In this document: in pieces, positions 44,461-52,810 of the stretch | Numbering within the stretch: the first letter of the stretch is position 1 | Layout of the letters: every line of letters starts with the position of its first letter | Origin: Alkalihalobacillus sp. AL-G | GTDB lineage: Bacteria; Bacillota; Bacilli; Bacillales; Fictibacillaceae | Direction: 5' to 3' | Length of the DNA: 64,000 nucleotides | Assembly: GCF_030643805.1 (NCBI RefSeq) | Contig: NZ_CP094656.1 | Span: 1,302,001 to 1,366,000 of the forward strand | Program-made: the position numbers and the translations under genes | The notes under the pieces: generated by a model | Databases searched by the model: none | What the model was told of the DNA's origin: nothing | What the model saw: only the letters and a program-made list of their open reading frames with translations

Positions 44461-45057
44461 ATGACAAGCAAGTGGTTTGTGAAAAATTATGACCGGATGA
44501 TGGAACCCGTTGAAAGGAATCGATTTGGAAGGATTCGGGCGGGATTGCTGAATAATGCTAAAGGGAATGTGCTCGAGATTGGCTGTGGAACTGGTTTCAA
44601 CTTTCAATATTATCGAGACGTGTCAGTCACTGCAATTGAACCGAATAATTACTTCAGAAAAATTGCTTCAGAGCGCGCCTCCCAAGCGAGCATTCCAATC
44701 GATGTTTTACCAGGTGATGCAGAGGAACTTGATTTTTCCGATAATGCCTTTGATACGATCGTTGGCACATTAGTTTTCTGTTCAATACCTAATCCTCAAA
44801 AAGCGATTCGAGAAATCATGAGAGTATGCAAACCGAATGGAAGAATTCTCTTGTTCGAACATGTTCGTCACGATAATAGAGTTATAGCGGCACTGCAAGA
44901 CTTGGCGACACCAGCATGGAAGAGAGTGTGCGATGGGTGCCACTTGAACAGGAATACACTAGCATTGTTGAAAAAGGAAGGAATCAAAATAAAAAGAGTG
45001 AAAACACATTCAAGCAAAATTATGATCACGATCGATGCCAATAATCTTGATTCCTAA
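44461..45057 (+). CDS. Class I SAM-dependent methyltransferase
   Basis: A 198-aa methyltransferase with motif I VLEIGCGTGFNFQYY (about residues 36-50), the acidic loop SVTAIEPNNYFRKIA, the motif-II region DAEELDFSDNAFDTIVGTLVFCSI and the post-motif CKPNGRILLFEHVRHDN. The C-terminal WKRVCDGCHLNRNTLALLKKEG is characteristic of small UbiE-like methyltransferases acting on small molecules or lipids. GGAGG lies before the ATG. Followed by a terminator at 45105. Confidence 0.9.
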   Translation: MTSKWFVKNYDRMMEPVERNRFGRIRAGLLNNAKGNVLEIGCGTGFNFQYYRDVSVTAIEPNNYFRKIASERASQASIPIDVLPGDAEELDFSDNAFDTIVGTLVFCSIPNPQKAIREIMRVCKPNGRILLFEHVRHDNRVIAALQDLATPAWKRVCDGCHLNRNTLALLKKEGIKIKRVKTHSSKIMITIDANNLDS

Positions 45058-45104
45058 ATGTAGAGGAAGTAATTCTTATGAACAAAAACAAAATATTTAT
45101 TAAG

Positions 45105-45140
45105 AACACCGTTCATTTATTGAGCGGTGTTGTGCATTTT
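45105..45140 (+). terminator. Terminator after the methyltransferase gene
   Basis: AACACCGTTCA pairs with TGAGCGGTGTT (one G-U) around TTTAT, followed by GTGCATTTTTA. It ends the run of genes before the sigma factor operon. Confidence 0.75.
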
Positions 45141-45162
45141 TACAGGAAAAATAAAAATCCAT

Positions 45163-45190
45163 TGTAACAATTCCGGTATTGAATCGTGGT
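45163..45190 (+). promoter_or_regulatory. Candidate ECF (SigM-type) autoregulatory promoter
   Basis: TGTAAC (45163-45168), a 16-bp spacer and CGTGGT (45185-45190) resemble the ECF consensus TGAAAC-16-CGTC, especially in the AAC core and CGT element. It ends 21 bp before the sigma factor ATG, as expected for an autoregulated sigma gene. Confidence 0.5.
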
Positions 45191-45211
45191 TAATCTAGAG
45201 AGGGGAAGCAG

Positions 45212-45715
45212 ATGCGGAAGAAGACGTTGGATAAGATTTATGAAGAATACGCCCGTGATGTATATCGGTATCTGTTTTCTTTATCACGCGATCACGGTCG
45301 GGCTGAAGATATCATGCAGGAAACGTTTTATCGTGCGTATTTGCATATCGAAAAATTGAATGATGAAAAGATCAAACCTTGGTTGTTCCGTGTAGCACAT
45401 AATGCTTTCATCGACCAAAAACGGAAAAGTCAAAGGGAAACGATTAAAGAAAGAGGGTATTTTGAACAAGAAATGAGCGATATGACGTCTGTTGAAGAGC
45501 ATATCATTCAAAAAGAACAGGTTCAGTCCGTTTTTCAAAGTGTCGATTTACTACCGACTCAACAGAAAGAAGCTTTAATCCTCACGACTATTCATCAATT
45601 TAATTATTTAGAAGCAGCAGGCATTTTAAATGTATCAGTATCCTATTTGCGGATTTTGATTTTTCGAGCAAGAAAAACGTTACGTCAGAGAGAAAGGACT
45701 GGGGCGGATGAGTGA
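45212..45715 (+). CDS. ECF RNA polymerase sigma factor, SigM-like
   Basis: A 167-aa extracytoplasmic-function sigma factor. Region 2 (YEEYARDVYRYLFSLSRDHGRAEDIMQETFYRAYLHIEKL, then IKPWLFRVAHNAFIDQKRK, residues 10-74) and region 4 (LLPTQQKEALILTTIHQFNYLEAAGILNVSVSYLRILIFRARKTL) are both present. The sequence is close to what I recall of B. subtilis SigM (QETFxRAYxHI, KPWLFxVAxNAFID). It overlaps the anti-sigma gene by 8 bp. It probably responds to cell-envelope stress and may read its own promoter at 45163. Confidence 0.93.
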   Translation: MRKKTLDKIYEEYARDVYRYLFSLSRDHGRAEDIMQETFYRAYLHIEKLNDEKIKPWLFRVAHNAFIDQKRKSQRETIKERGYFEQEMSDMTSVEEHIIQKEQVQSVFQSVDLLPTQQKEALILTTIHQFNYLEAAGILNVSVSYLRILIFRARKTLRQRERTGADE

Positions 45716-46859
45716 AGATTTTAAAAAGAAGCTTGAAGCATATTCCAATGGTGAACTTTTACAAGAAGAACAAGTAGAGATTGAAAATGAACTTGATAAA
45801 ATGGAAGTTTATCAGTCTTACTTAGATAATTTGGTGAATACACACGATCAAGAACAGGATAATGGTACAGATAGAACTAAAAAGCAAAAAAGCTTGATAA
45901 CTAGAGGGAAATGGCGGGCAAGGTTCCAAAATGCTTGGACAGCTCTTTCGATTCTCATCATTATTCTGTTTATCGGATGGGGAACGTCGGTAATCTTTTA
46001 TACATGGGGAGAGCCGGCAGATCGTTCTGAGTCGTATATCGACGTCATCAAGGCGACGATCGAAACAACCCAACCGAATATAACAGTTGGGAGCAGCGGT
46101 ATGAATGTCGGCTTGTTCACCATGAATTATGATGCGGAGCTTCGGAAATGGATTGGTTCAGATCATGAAACGATCGGAGAGCTGGATTCAAAGTTTTTAT
46201 TCAATTTATCATCGATTCAATTACCTGATGATATCTATCAACACCCATTTTTCATTTATCCTGAACAACAAGAGCAGCTCGATCCTCCTGGAGGGTTCGA
46301 AGTATTAGAACGTTTACCAGAAGGAACCGTTTCGGAATTGTTTATATCCCTATCTGATTACTATGAGACCAATGAAATCTTAAAAAAGTTTGAAGGGGAA
46401 AACATGTGGCCAACCTGGTTCGCTGTCGATACTGGTTTTGAACAAAAGGATGAAATTAGGGCATCAGAAGAACCATTAGGATTTCCGTTAAATGGATATC
46501 ATTTCTTATCCGAGTATCAATTCGATTCCAAAAACGGGGAATTTATCTTAAAAGCCTTCGGCGGGGCTGCACACTCAAAGAGTAGAAAAGTTTATGGTGA
46601 TGGTGAAGAGCGTAATGAAGAGTTTTTCAAAGCATTATTGTTGATGAAAAAATATTATTCAATCGCAGACGATATCCATTGGTCTTCTGAGGAACGGTTA
46701 TCCGAGCAAATCGAGTATATTGATGAAAATGGAACGAAAATTTATGGAGTCGTAGTGAATGGACCAACGAAAGAGCTTTTGAAGTTAAAAGATGAAGACT
46801 GGGTTGGAAGTGCTGTAGTTGGGGAGAAAAGACTGTGGAATTGGAGAGATGTCAATTAG
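45708..46859 (+). CDS. Membrane anti-sigma factor, YhdL-like
   Basis: A 383-aa protein with a cytoplasmic N-terminal sigma-binding region (MSEDFKKKLEAYSNGELLQEEQ), one membrane helix (WTALSILIIILFIGWGTSVIFY, about residues 77-98) and a large extracytoplasmic domain. This matches the sigma-factor-regulator N- and C-terminal architecture of YhdL, which holds SigM inactive at the membrane. The C-terminal domain contains FAVDTGFEQKDEIRASEEPLGFPLNGYHF. It is translationally coupled to the sigma factor. No separate YhdK-like membrane partner is encoded next to it. Confidence 0.88.
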   Translation: MSEDFKKKLEAYSNGELLQEEQVEIENELDKMEVYQSYLDNLVNTHDQEQDNGTDRTKKQKSLITRGKWRARFQNAWTALSILIIILFIGWGTSVIFYTWGEPADRSESYIDVIKATIETTQPNITVGSSGMNVGLFTMNYDAELRKWIGSDHETIGELDSKFLFNLSSIQLPDDIYQHPFFIYPEQQEQLDPPGGFEVLERLPEGTVSELFISLSDYYETNEILKKFEGENMWPTWFAVDTGFEQKDEIRASEEPLGFPLNGYHFLSEYQFDSKNGEFILKAFGGAAHSKSRKVYGDGEERNEEFFKALLLMKKYYSIADDIHWSSEERLSEQIEYIDENGTKIYGVVVNGPTKELLKLKDEDWVGSAVVGEKRLWNWRDVN

Positions 46860-47017
46860 AAAACAAATTTAAAACTATTAATCTAAATGTAATGGATCAG
46901 CAACCATGATGTTTGCACCATTTAAGGCTGCTCATAAAAACTTTACACGATGATTGCTATCATTTACCACCTTCATTCATACTCATCTATTTTATAATGG
47001 ACTGGGGAGTGGTTATT

Positions 47018-48157
47018 TTGAGGAAAGTTTTTATCTTTTTATCCTTATTAATATTAATGTTATCAGGTTGTATACCTGAACCAGAAATACATATCGAAGG
47101 CGTTAAAGATGGAGAGGTCTATGTAAAGGACCGAATCATCGAGATTGATGAGAATAGAGCCGGCGAATATACTTTGAAATTGAATGGAGAGACCATTCAG
47201 AACGGTCACACAGTATCGGAGAACGATGATTACAAATTGACCATAACTGCAAAACGCTGGTGGAACGAACAAACGAAATCAATCCAGTTTGAAATCGATG
47301 ATATTCCGCCCAATAAGCCTTCTTTTAAAGATGAACCAAAGGAAGTTTATTATAAGCAAGCGAAATTCAGTCTTGAAAAAGAAGAGGATGTAATGTACAA
47401 GGTCAAAATGGATGACAAACCATATGACATTAACAATCCAGTTACCGAAGAAGGAGAACACAAACTTTTCATAAAAGCAGTTAAGGACAATGGATTGTTG
47501 GCGCAAAAAGAAGTGGAGTTTGTCATTGACAATCGTACATACACGCGGAAAGCAGTTGACACGTTTAAACATTTCATTTTTCATAGTGAGGAACAACAGG
47601 ATCAAAAGGTTTTAAAGTGGACAAAAAATGCATCCGTCTATATTTATGGAAACCCGACAGGGCAAGATAGGGAGGCTTTGGAATCCTATTTTAATAGAAT
47701 AAATGAGTTGCTCCCAATTGATCTATTGATCATGGAAAGTGATATCCATTCGACCGGGGATTACTCCTTGTCCATTTTTTTCGTGCCATCACATAAATTC
47801 AAGGATTACGGATTTAAAGGAGATCTTGAAAACGGGAATAAAAGGATTGTGGGATTTGCCGCACCGACAAAAGTATCGGAAGAAGGAATTCTCAGATCAA
47901 TCATCGTCATTGGTACCGATACGGACCAGCGGTTTAGAAAGACGACGATCCTTCATGAAATTGTACATTCATTAGGATTGTACGGCCACTTCAACAATAA
48001 TGAACACAGTATACTCTATCCTTATAACAACAATATGGTCACTGAACTAACAGATATGGACAAAAAAATGATTGAAATCCTTTATCGACCAGGGATACAC
48101 ACGGGTATGGATGAGTCTGACGTTGAAAGGGTTTTGAAGACAAGGATAAAAGAATAA
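47018..48157 (+). CDS. Lipoprotein with HExxHxxGxxGH metallopeptidase motif
   Basis: A 379-aa lipoprotein. The TTG at 47018 (LRKVFIFLSLLILMLSGC) gives a clean signal and lipobox, with GGGGAGTGG just upstream; longer in-frame starts add an extraneous N-terminus. After two Ig-like or beta-sandwich repeats (residues about 30-185, with PPNKPSFKDEPKEVYYKQAKF), the C-terminal domain contains HEIVHSLGLYGH, a metzincin-type zinc motif with Glu as base and three His ligands. It is probably a surface-anchored protease or a related peptidase-like protein. It lies 158 bp after the anti-sigma gene and may belong to its regulon. Confidence 0.8.
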   Translation: MRKVFIFLSLLILMLSGCIPEPEIHIEGVKDGEVYVKDRIIEIDENRAGEYTLKLNGETIQNGHTVSENDDYKLTITAKRWWNEQTKSIQFEIDDIPPNKPSFKDEPKEVYYKQAKFSLEKEEDVMYKVKMDDKPYDINNPVTEEGEHKLFIKAVKDNGLLAQKEVEFVIDNRTYTRKAVDTFKHFIFHSEEQQDQKVLKWTKNASVYIYGNPTGQDREALESYFNRINELLPIDLLIMESDIHSTGDYSLSIFFVPSHKFKDYGFKGDLENGNKRIVGFAAPTKVSEEGILRSIIVIGTDTDQRFRKTTILHEIVHSLGLYGHFNNNEHSILYPYNNNMVTELTDMDKKMIEILYRPGIHTGMDESDVERVLKTRIKE

Positions 48158-48247
48158 TTTAAGTACATCTTTAATTAACAAAAGCTAGTATGACATTTAT
48201 AGTGAACGTTAAAACCTTTAGAATACTTATTTTATGGGAGGCACACG

Positions 48248-49525
48248 TTGAACAAACAAAACTTTGAGGAACACATAAAGCGATGGATGAAAGGAAATCA
48301 TGTCCCAGGAATGGCTGTTGGGATAAAAAAAGATGGAGAACTGATCTATCAAAAGGGATTTGGGTTACGAGACATCGATAAGAAGCTGCCGGTTGATGAA
48401 CATACTGTTTTTGGAACAGCTTCAGTCACGAAATCGCTGACAGCTGCAGCAGTTCTTTTACTTGCTGAAGAAGGGAAGTTATCCCTCAATGATCCTGTGG
48501 CCAACTATTTACCAGAAATGCGAGACATCGTACCTGAAACTCAATTAGATAAATTGAAAGTTTTTCACTTACTATCGCATTCTACCGGGTTAGCACCGGT
48601 TGAGCGAAAAGAATCGATCAATCGTTTGCGAAATCATTTAAGTTATTTAAAAGAGACTGAAAAAGTTTGGTTCGATACACCTGGTGAAACGTTCAGTTAC
48701 AGTAACGATATGTTTCTGTTAACAGGGTTGATCATCGAGCGTTTGACAGGAGAGTCCTATCGAGAGTACACGACACGAACGTTTTTAAACCCCCTTGGCA
48801 TGTCCCGGTCCACTTTTAATATACAAGACCTTGAGGAGATAGCAAACGTAACGATTCCATACGATTTCGTAAATGAGCAACATGTACGTTGTGAGTGGCC
48901 AAAGCTTGGAAACTATGAAGTGGGCGGCGGTTTACGGTCGAATGTAAATGATATGTTGAAATATGGTCATTATTTACTGCAAGAAAATCTAGCTGAACGT
49001 CTAGCTGTTCCTAGGGTCCGTTTACTAATGGGGCAGTCGTATGGACATGGCGTTCAGGTTCGGCAATATGATGGAAAGTATACGCTGATTGAACATAGTG
49101 GTGGGCAGCCTGGGGTATCCTCTCATTTTGGTGTCATACCGGAGGCGAACTTATCTGCAGTCGTTTTAACGAATGTAGGTGGAGTAAATGCATCGAGTGT
49201 TTGGTTGAAGTTGATTAATGCAGGATTAGGGATACCAAGCGGCCAACAACGATTTAACTATGAACCAATCACATTACCACAACAAAGGTTAGACACGTAC
49301 ATAGGTGAATATTCGTCTAAAGAGGGAAGTCAAGTCGAAATCACGGTTCAAGAAAATGAACTTCAAGTGAAGTCGGACAAAAAGCATTATCGTACTCAAG
49401 CGATTGGAAATCATATCTTTATTGATGAAAAAGAGCATAATCCAATTAAGTTTTATATGGATGAAACAGAAAATCAGGCTTGGGGAGTTCTCTTCGGCAG
49501 CCGAATTTTGCATAGAGTGAATTAA
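48248..49525 (+). CDS. Serine hydrolase of the beta-lactamase class C/PBP fold
   Basis: A 425-aa serine hydrolase. Active-site motifs: SVTK (residues 59-62, SxxK), YSN (about 152, YxN) and HSGG (about 282, the KTG equivalent). A C-terminal lipocalin-like beta domain of about 95 residues follows (LDTYIGEYSSKEGSQVEITVQENEL), as in many esterase or D-aminopeptidase homologues. There is no signal peptide, so the enzyme may be cytoplasmic and is probably an esterase or peptidase rather than a beta-lactamase. TTG start behind GGGAGG. Confidence 0.9.
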   Translation: MNKQNFEEHIKRWMKGNHVPGMAVGIKKDGELIYQKGFGLRDIDKKLPVDEHTVFGTASVTKSLTAAAVLLLAEEGKLSLNDPVANYLPEMRDIVPETQLDKLKVFHLLSHSTGLAPVERKESINRLRNHLSYLKETEKVWFDTPGETFSYSNDMFLLTGLIIERLTGESYREYTTRTFLNPLGMSRSTFNIQDLEEIANVTIPYDFVNEQHVRCEWPKLGNYEVGGGLRSNVNDMLKYGHYLLQENLAERLAVPRVRLLMGQSYGHGVQVRQYDGKYTLIEHSGGQPGVSSHFGVIPEANLSAVVLTNVGGVNASSVWLKLINAGLGIPSGQQRFNYEPITLPQQRLDTYIGEYSSKEGSQVEITVQENELQVKSDKKHYRTQAIGNHIFIDEKEHNPIKFYMDETENQAWGVLFGSRILHRVN

Positions 49526-49540
49526 ACGAGAAAGAAGGTC

Positions 49541-49579
49541 AAAACGAGTACAACTCTTAATTAGAATTGTACTCGTTTT
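49541..49579. terminator. Bidirectional terminator
   Basis: A perfect 13-bp stem (AAAACGAGTACAA with TTGTACTCGTTTT), the inner bases adding further pairing. It separates the convergent serine hydrolase and methyltransferase genes. Confidence 0.88.
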
Positions 49580-49606
49580 GCTTTCGATATGACCGCCGAA
49601 AAGCGG

Positions 49607-50215
49607 TTAACGATTAATTCCAAGTACACAGACAGTGGGGACGGGTTTCAGCTCTTTTAATTCCACTCTAATGTCAGAGAATTCCGCTTGTTTAAGGTGT
49701 TTTGCAATTTCATTACCAAACTGTTTGGAAGTTTCTTCTGTCGCCCCTTTTATAAAAGGTTGAACGGTCAACGCGATTACACCATCCGGATTCATAAACT
49801 GACGGATCCGTTTTAGTGTTTCAACTGGATCTTCCCAGAATATGATCGAATTCACAGAGAAGACTTTATCGAAACGAAGGTCAAATGAAATAGAGTCATT
49901 AACATCAGCGATTTTCAATTGAACTTTTCCTTCTTGTATTGACTGTTTGTTCCGTTTCTGAGCTTGCTGCAACATCACTTCAGAGTAATCGATTCCGACA
50001 ACCTTTCCTTCCTTAATTTTTCTGGCTGCCAATTGAATTGCGGTCCCAGGTCCAAATCCAACTTCCAGCACATTGTCATCCTTGCTCAATTCTAATAGTG
50101 AAACGGTCCAGACATTTTTTTCAAAACCGACCGAGGCCATTAATGTTCCGGCAAGTCGTCCGAATAAGCCTTCTGGTTTTTGAAATTGGTACTTAAACTT
50201 CTTAAAGGTTCCCAT
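49607..50215 (-). CDS. Class I SAM-dependent methyltransferase
   Basis: A 202-aa methyltransferase. Motif I is VLEVGFGPGTAIQLAARKI (about residues 49-67), followed by VVGIDYSEVMLQQAQKRN, the motif-II region RFDKVFSVNSIIFWEDPVETL and LKRIRQFMNPDGVIALTVQPF. GGGGTGA precedes the ATG. Its stop region overlaps a sequence (49594-49614) similar to the core of the 52-bp repeat near 41 kb. Likely acts on a small molecule; substrate unknown. Divergent from the MarR-GNAT gene. Confidence 0.9.
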   Translation of the reverse strand: MGTFKKFKYQFQKPEGLFGRLAGTLMASVGFEKNVWTVSLLELSKDDNVLEVGFGPGTAIQLAARKIKEGKVVGIDYSEVMLQQAQKRNKQSIQEGKVQLKIADVNDSISFDLRFDKVFSVNSIIFWEDPVETLKRIRQFMNPDGVIALTVQPFIKGATEETSKQFGNEIAKHLKQAEFSDIRVELKELKPVPTVCVLGINR

Positions 50216-50314
50216 GTTGAATCACCCCATTTATAAAGTCTTATTCTTTTTTTCTTCTTCGATTCCTTTAACAATTTTTCACTAGAACTAGAATATAATA
50301 ATCAAAGGTGTTGT

Positions 50315-50357
50315 TTGACAAAAGCAACTAATATAAATTAATATTTGCTTAAAGCAA
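50315..50357 (+). promoter_or_regulatory. Promoter with palindromic candidate operator for the MarR-GNAT gene
   Basis: TTGACA (50315-50320) with an AT-rich -10 region about 18 bp on (TAATAT). TTGCTTAAAGCAA (50345-50357) is a perfect 13-bp palindrome just downstream, and AAAGCAA recurs next to the -35. The layout suggests autoregulation by the MarR domain. Confidence 0.55.
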
Positions 50358-50381
50358 GTAAATGTTTGGGAGGGGAATTTA

Positions 50382-51317
50382 ATGAAATTAGCTAGCTTGG
50401 AAGAACGAATCAACTCGATTCGTCACTTCAATCGATTCATTACCCGAAGAATAGGTGTGCTGAAAGAAGGGTTGTTACATAGTTCATATTCACCAACAGA
50501 ATCGAGGGTCATTTTTGAAATTGCACAGAAAAATGACATGACCTCATCTGACCTGATACGAGAATTAGGTTTGGATGCAGGGTATATGAGCCGGATTTTG
50601 TCCCACTTAGTGGAAACAGGAGTTTTGGAAAAGAAACGTTCAGAAGTGGATGGGAGACAGCGCATTTTAAGGCTCACTGAAAAAGGAAAAAAGGATTTTG
50701 CCTTGCTTAACGAGCGTTCCTTTGAAGAAATCCAAGAACTACTTATGAGTTTGGATGATTGCAAACAACAGCAATTATTAGATGCAATGCAAACCATTGA
50801 ACATTTATTAAATGGTCAGAAAGGATTAAAATTTTCTGAGCCTTATTTTCTTCGTGAACATCAATCTGGAGATATGGGTTGGATTGTCTATAAACATGGT
50901 GTTTTGTATGCTGATGAATACGGTTGGGGTACAAACTTTGAAGCATTGGTTTCACAGTTGGCTGCGGATTTTATCAAAAACTATAGGCCGGAACGTGAAA
51001 GGTGCTGGATCGCGGAGATGAATGGTGAAAATGTCGGTTCTGTACTCCTTACAGAAGAAAGCGAAACCGCTGCGAGGCTGCGCCTATTACTAGTTGATCC
51101 AAAAGCAAGAGGGCTCGGACTAGGGACGAAGCTTGTGGAGGAATGTATTCAGTTTGCGAGACGAAAAGGATACAAAACACTCGTGCTCTGGACCAATGAT
51201 GTGCTGACAGAGGCAAGAAACATTTATAAGAAGACCGGGTTTCAATTAATTGCTGAAGAAAAGCATTCGAAATTCGGTGATGAAATGACCGGAGAAACGT
51301 GGGAATTGAAACTGTAA
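50382..51317 (+). CDS. MarR-GNAT bifunctional regulator/acetyltransferase
   Basis: A 311-aa fusion. Residues about 1-145 form a MarR-type winged helix (SPTESRVIFEIAQKNDMTSSDLIRELGLDAGYMSRILSHLVETGVLEKKRSEVDGRQRILRLTEKG), and residues about 155-311 a GNAT domain with LLLVDPKARGLGLGTKLVEECIQFARRKGYKTLVLWTN and ARNIYKKTGFQL. Such proteins probably couple sensing to acetylation of a small molecule, with the MarR part controlling the gene itself through the palindrome upstream. The ATG follows GGGAGGGG. Confidence 0.92.
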   Translation: MKLASLEERINSIRHFNRFITRRIGVLKEGLLHSSYSPTESRVIFEIAQKNDMTSSDLIRELGLDAGYMSRILSHLVETGVLEKKRSEVDGRQRILRLTEKGKKDFALLNERSFEEIQELLMSLDDCKQQQLLDAMQTIEHLLNGQKGLKFSEPYFLREHQSGDMGWIVYKHGVLYADEYGWGTNFEALVSQLAADFIKNYRPERERCWIAEMNGENVGSVLLTEESETAARLRLLLVDPKARGLGLGTKLVEECIQFARRKGYKTLVLWTNDVLTEARNIYKKTGFQLIAEEKHSKFGDEMTGETWELKL

Positions 51318-51495
51318 TTTAATTGTTTTTTAAAAAAACACATCTCAATCAGGAAAAGGATTCACTATTAATGGCTGGATCTTTTCGATTTTTCATAAAT
51401 AGCGGGAGCTAGATACACGACTGGGGTTGGGTTATAGGCAGTATTATACAGGCACATATCCCCGTTAGCCTGAATACTGTGTAGCATTAGAGGGG

Positions 51496-51738
51496 ATGGA
51501 GCACTATGTAATCCTAATTCAAGAGGGGGATTTCGTAATTCCATCCAGCCGCATCATAGCTATTGGAATTTAGCGCAAAAATTTAAAATATCGGTTGAAG
51601 CGATCTCAGCATTGAATCCTGGAGTTGACCCGACTGACCTTCATGTCGGACAAATTATATTATTACCCAATGCCTCAAGGACAATAATACTTTGGTCGAC
51701 TACACCATCAACAACACCTTATTGCATCACTCAAACAT
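51496..51738 (+). pseudogene. LysM-domain gene remnant
   Basis: A decayed LysM gene read in two frames: the start MEHYVIL, then IQEGDFV, lies in one, and SYWNLAQKFKISVEAISALNPGVDPTDLHVGQIILLPNA in another, a clear LysM module (ALNPGVDP, LHVGQ). AGGGG lies before the ATG. The domain normally binds peptidoglycan or chitin. The rest of 51318-51495 shows no gene. Confidence 0.75.
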
Positions 51739-52050
51739 AGGTAGAATTGAAAAGCAGGAACCGGGTTCTTTGGGAGTAGCAAATATCCTGGACTCGCATG
51801 ACGATCATCATTCTGGTGTTCGATTTACCGGATAAAATGAAGTCATTGCCCGCCTTCTTCAAAATGCTTCGGATATGGGGAATTCAATAAAACCTTATTA
51901 CTGCGAAGGACTTCAAAAGATGTGACGGTATTCGATCAAATTGAAACACAAGCGATAGGAATGTCCGATGTACTTTCCGATGCCATCATTCGACAATTTC
52001 CCGGGGAATTCAAGAATATACCACAAAGACAAGGCGAGGACTCTTGCTAA
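51695..52050 (+). pseudogene. Remnant of a LWEQHVxWTR-family gene
   Basis: Fragments in several frames recall a family of small bacillar proteins with a LWEQHVxWTR core: SLWE followed by a stop, then ISWTRMTIIILVFDLPDKMKSLPAFF, and finally TVFDQIETQAIGMSDVLSDAIIRQFPGEF near 51930-52010, which matches the usual C-terminus. The middle half of the family is missing. The order and the conservation of both ends support a deletion-decayed gene. The rest of the sequence up to 52267 contains no intact gene. Confidence 0.55.
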
Positions 52051-52267
52051 AAGCTGAATTTGCCAAATCGCTTCATTCCTTCCTTAACCTGCCCTGCATG
52101 TATGGAACCGATCAGAGTTTTTAAATCATTCTCAAACAGATAGCGATCATGAAAAGCTTGTTACCTATCTACTTGCAATTTAAAAAAATGATTTGACAAG
52201 TAGCAAATATGAAAAAATATAAGTTGGTTCATTGCAATCCTTTTTATGGAGAAAGGGAAGTTGTTTT

Positions 52268-52678
52268 ATGAAATCCACCTATAATGAAAAAACAAAAAGG
52301 GTAACGTTCATCGCATTCTCCCTTATGCTCGTTATAGCTTTTTTTGACTTCGTCTTTTTCAGTGATTCAATTCCCAAGCCGGTTGATGAAGTGCAACTAA
52401 GCCCTCTATTCGCAGATAATGGTGAGGTTGCATTATTTTCAGTCGGTACCTATCTTGATATGAGTCAATTAAACAGTAAATTGGAGGAAGCAGGAGTCCA
52501 TCCGGAATTCAGCCATGTCATTGGGGAGCAAGGGGAATTAAAGTTCTTGCAAGAAAAGCATCCTCAATTAGAAATCGAGCGCATGCCCGCATACTTCGTC
52601 TTTGATTCAAAAGGGCTAATATATAAAACATACAGTTACGATCAGTTTGTAAAATATTTAAGTAATTATAAATATTGA
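52268..52678 (+). CDS. Membrane-anchored hypothetical protein, 136 aa
   Basis: The ATG at 52268 (MKSTYNEKTKRVTFIAFSLMLVIAFFDFVFF) is preferred over the upstream in-frame ATG, with GAAAGGGAAG ahead. One hydrophobic segment (residues 12-31) anchors a hydrophilic domain of about 100 residues (LFADNGEVALFSVGTYLDMSQLNSKLEEAG ... ERMPAYFVFDSKGLIYKTYSYDQFVKYL). The MPAYFVFDSKGLIYKT stretch recalls the cis-Pro and following strands of thioredoxin-like folds, but no CxxC is present, so the resemblance is weak. Function unknown. Confidence 0.65.
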   Translation: MKSTYNEKTKRVTFIAFSLMLVIAFFDFVFFSDSIPKPVDEVQLSPLFADNGEVALFSVGTYLDMSQLNSKLEEAGVHPEFSHVIGEQGELKFLQEKHPQLEIERMPAYFVFDSKGLIYKTYSYDQFVKYLSNYKY

Positions 52679-52705
52679 GTTTAAAAAAATCCCTACGTTC
52701 AACAT

Positions 52706-52740
52706 TCGACACCTTTCTTGTATTAAGAGGTGTCTTTTTT
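52706..52740 (+). terminator. Rho-independent terminator
   Basis: GACACCT and AGGTGTC arms, with inner pairing of TCTT and AAGA, followed by six Ts. It ends the preceding membrane protein gene. Confidence 0.85.
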
Positions 52741-52810
52741 GCAGGGATTTTAAGGAAAATGAGAGAAGGTAATAAGATGAAAAATCGAGATGAAGGAATT
52801 GGGGATGACA

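Noticed and set aside
48248-49525. Beta-lactamase resistance gene
   Set aside because: There is no signal peptide and a lipocalin-like C-terminal domain is present; the fold family is dominated by esterases and peptidases.
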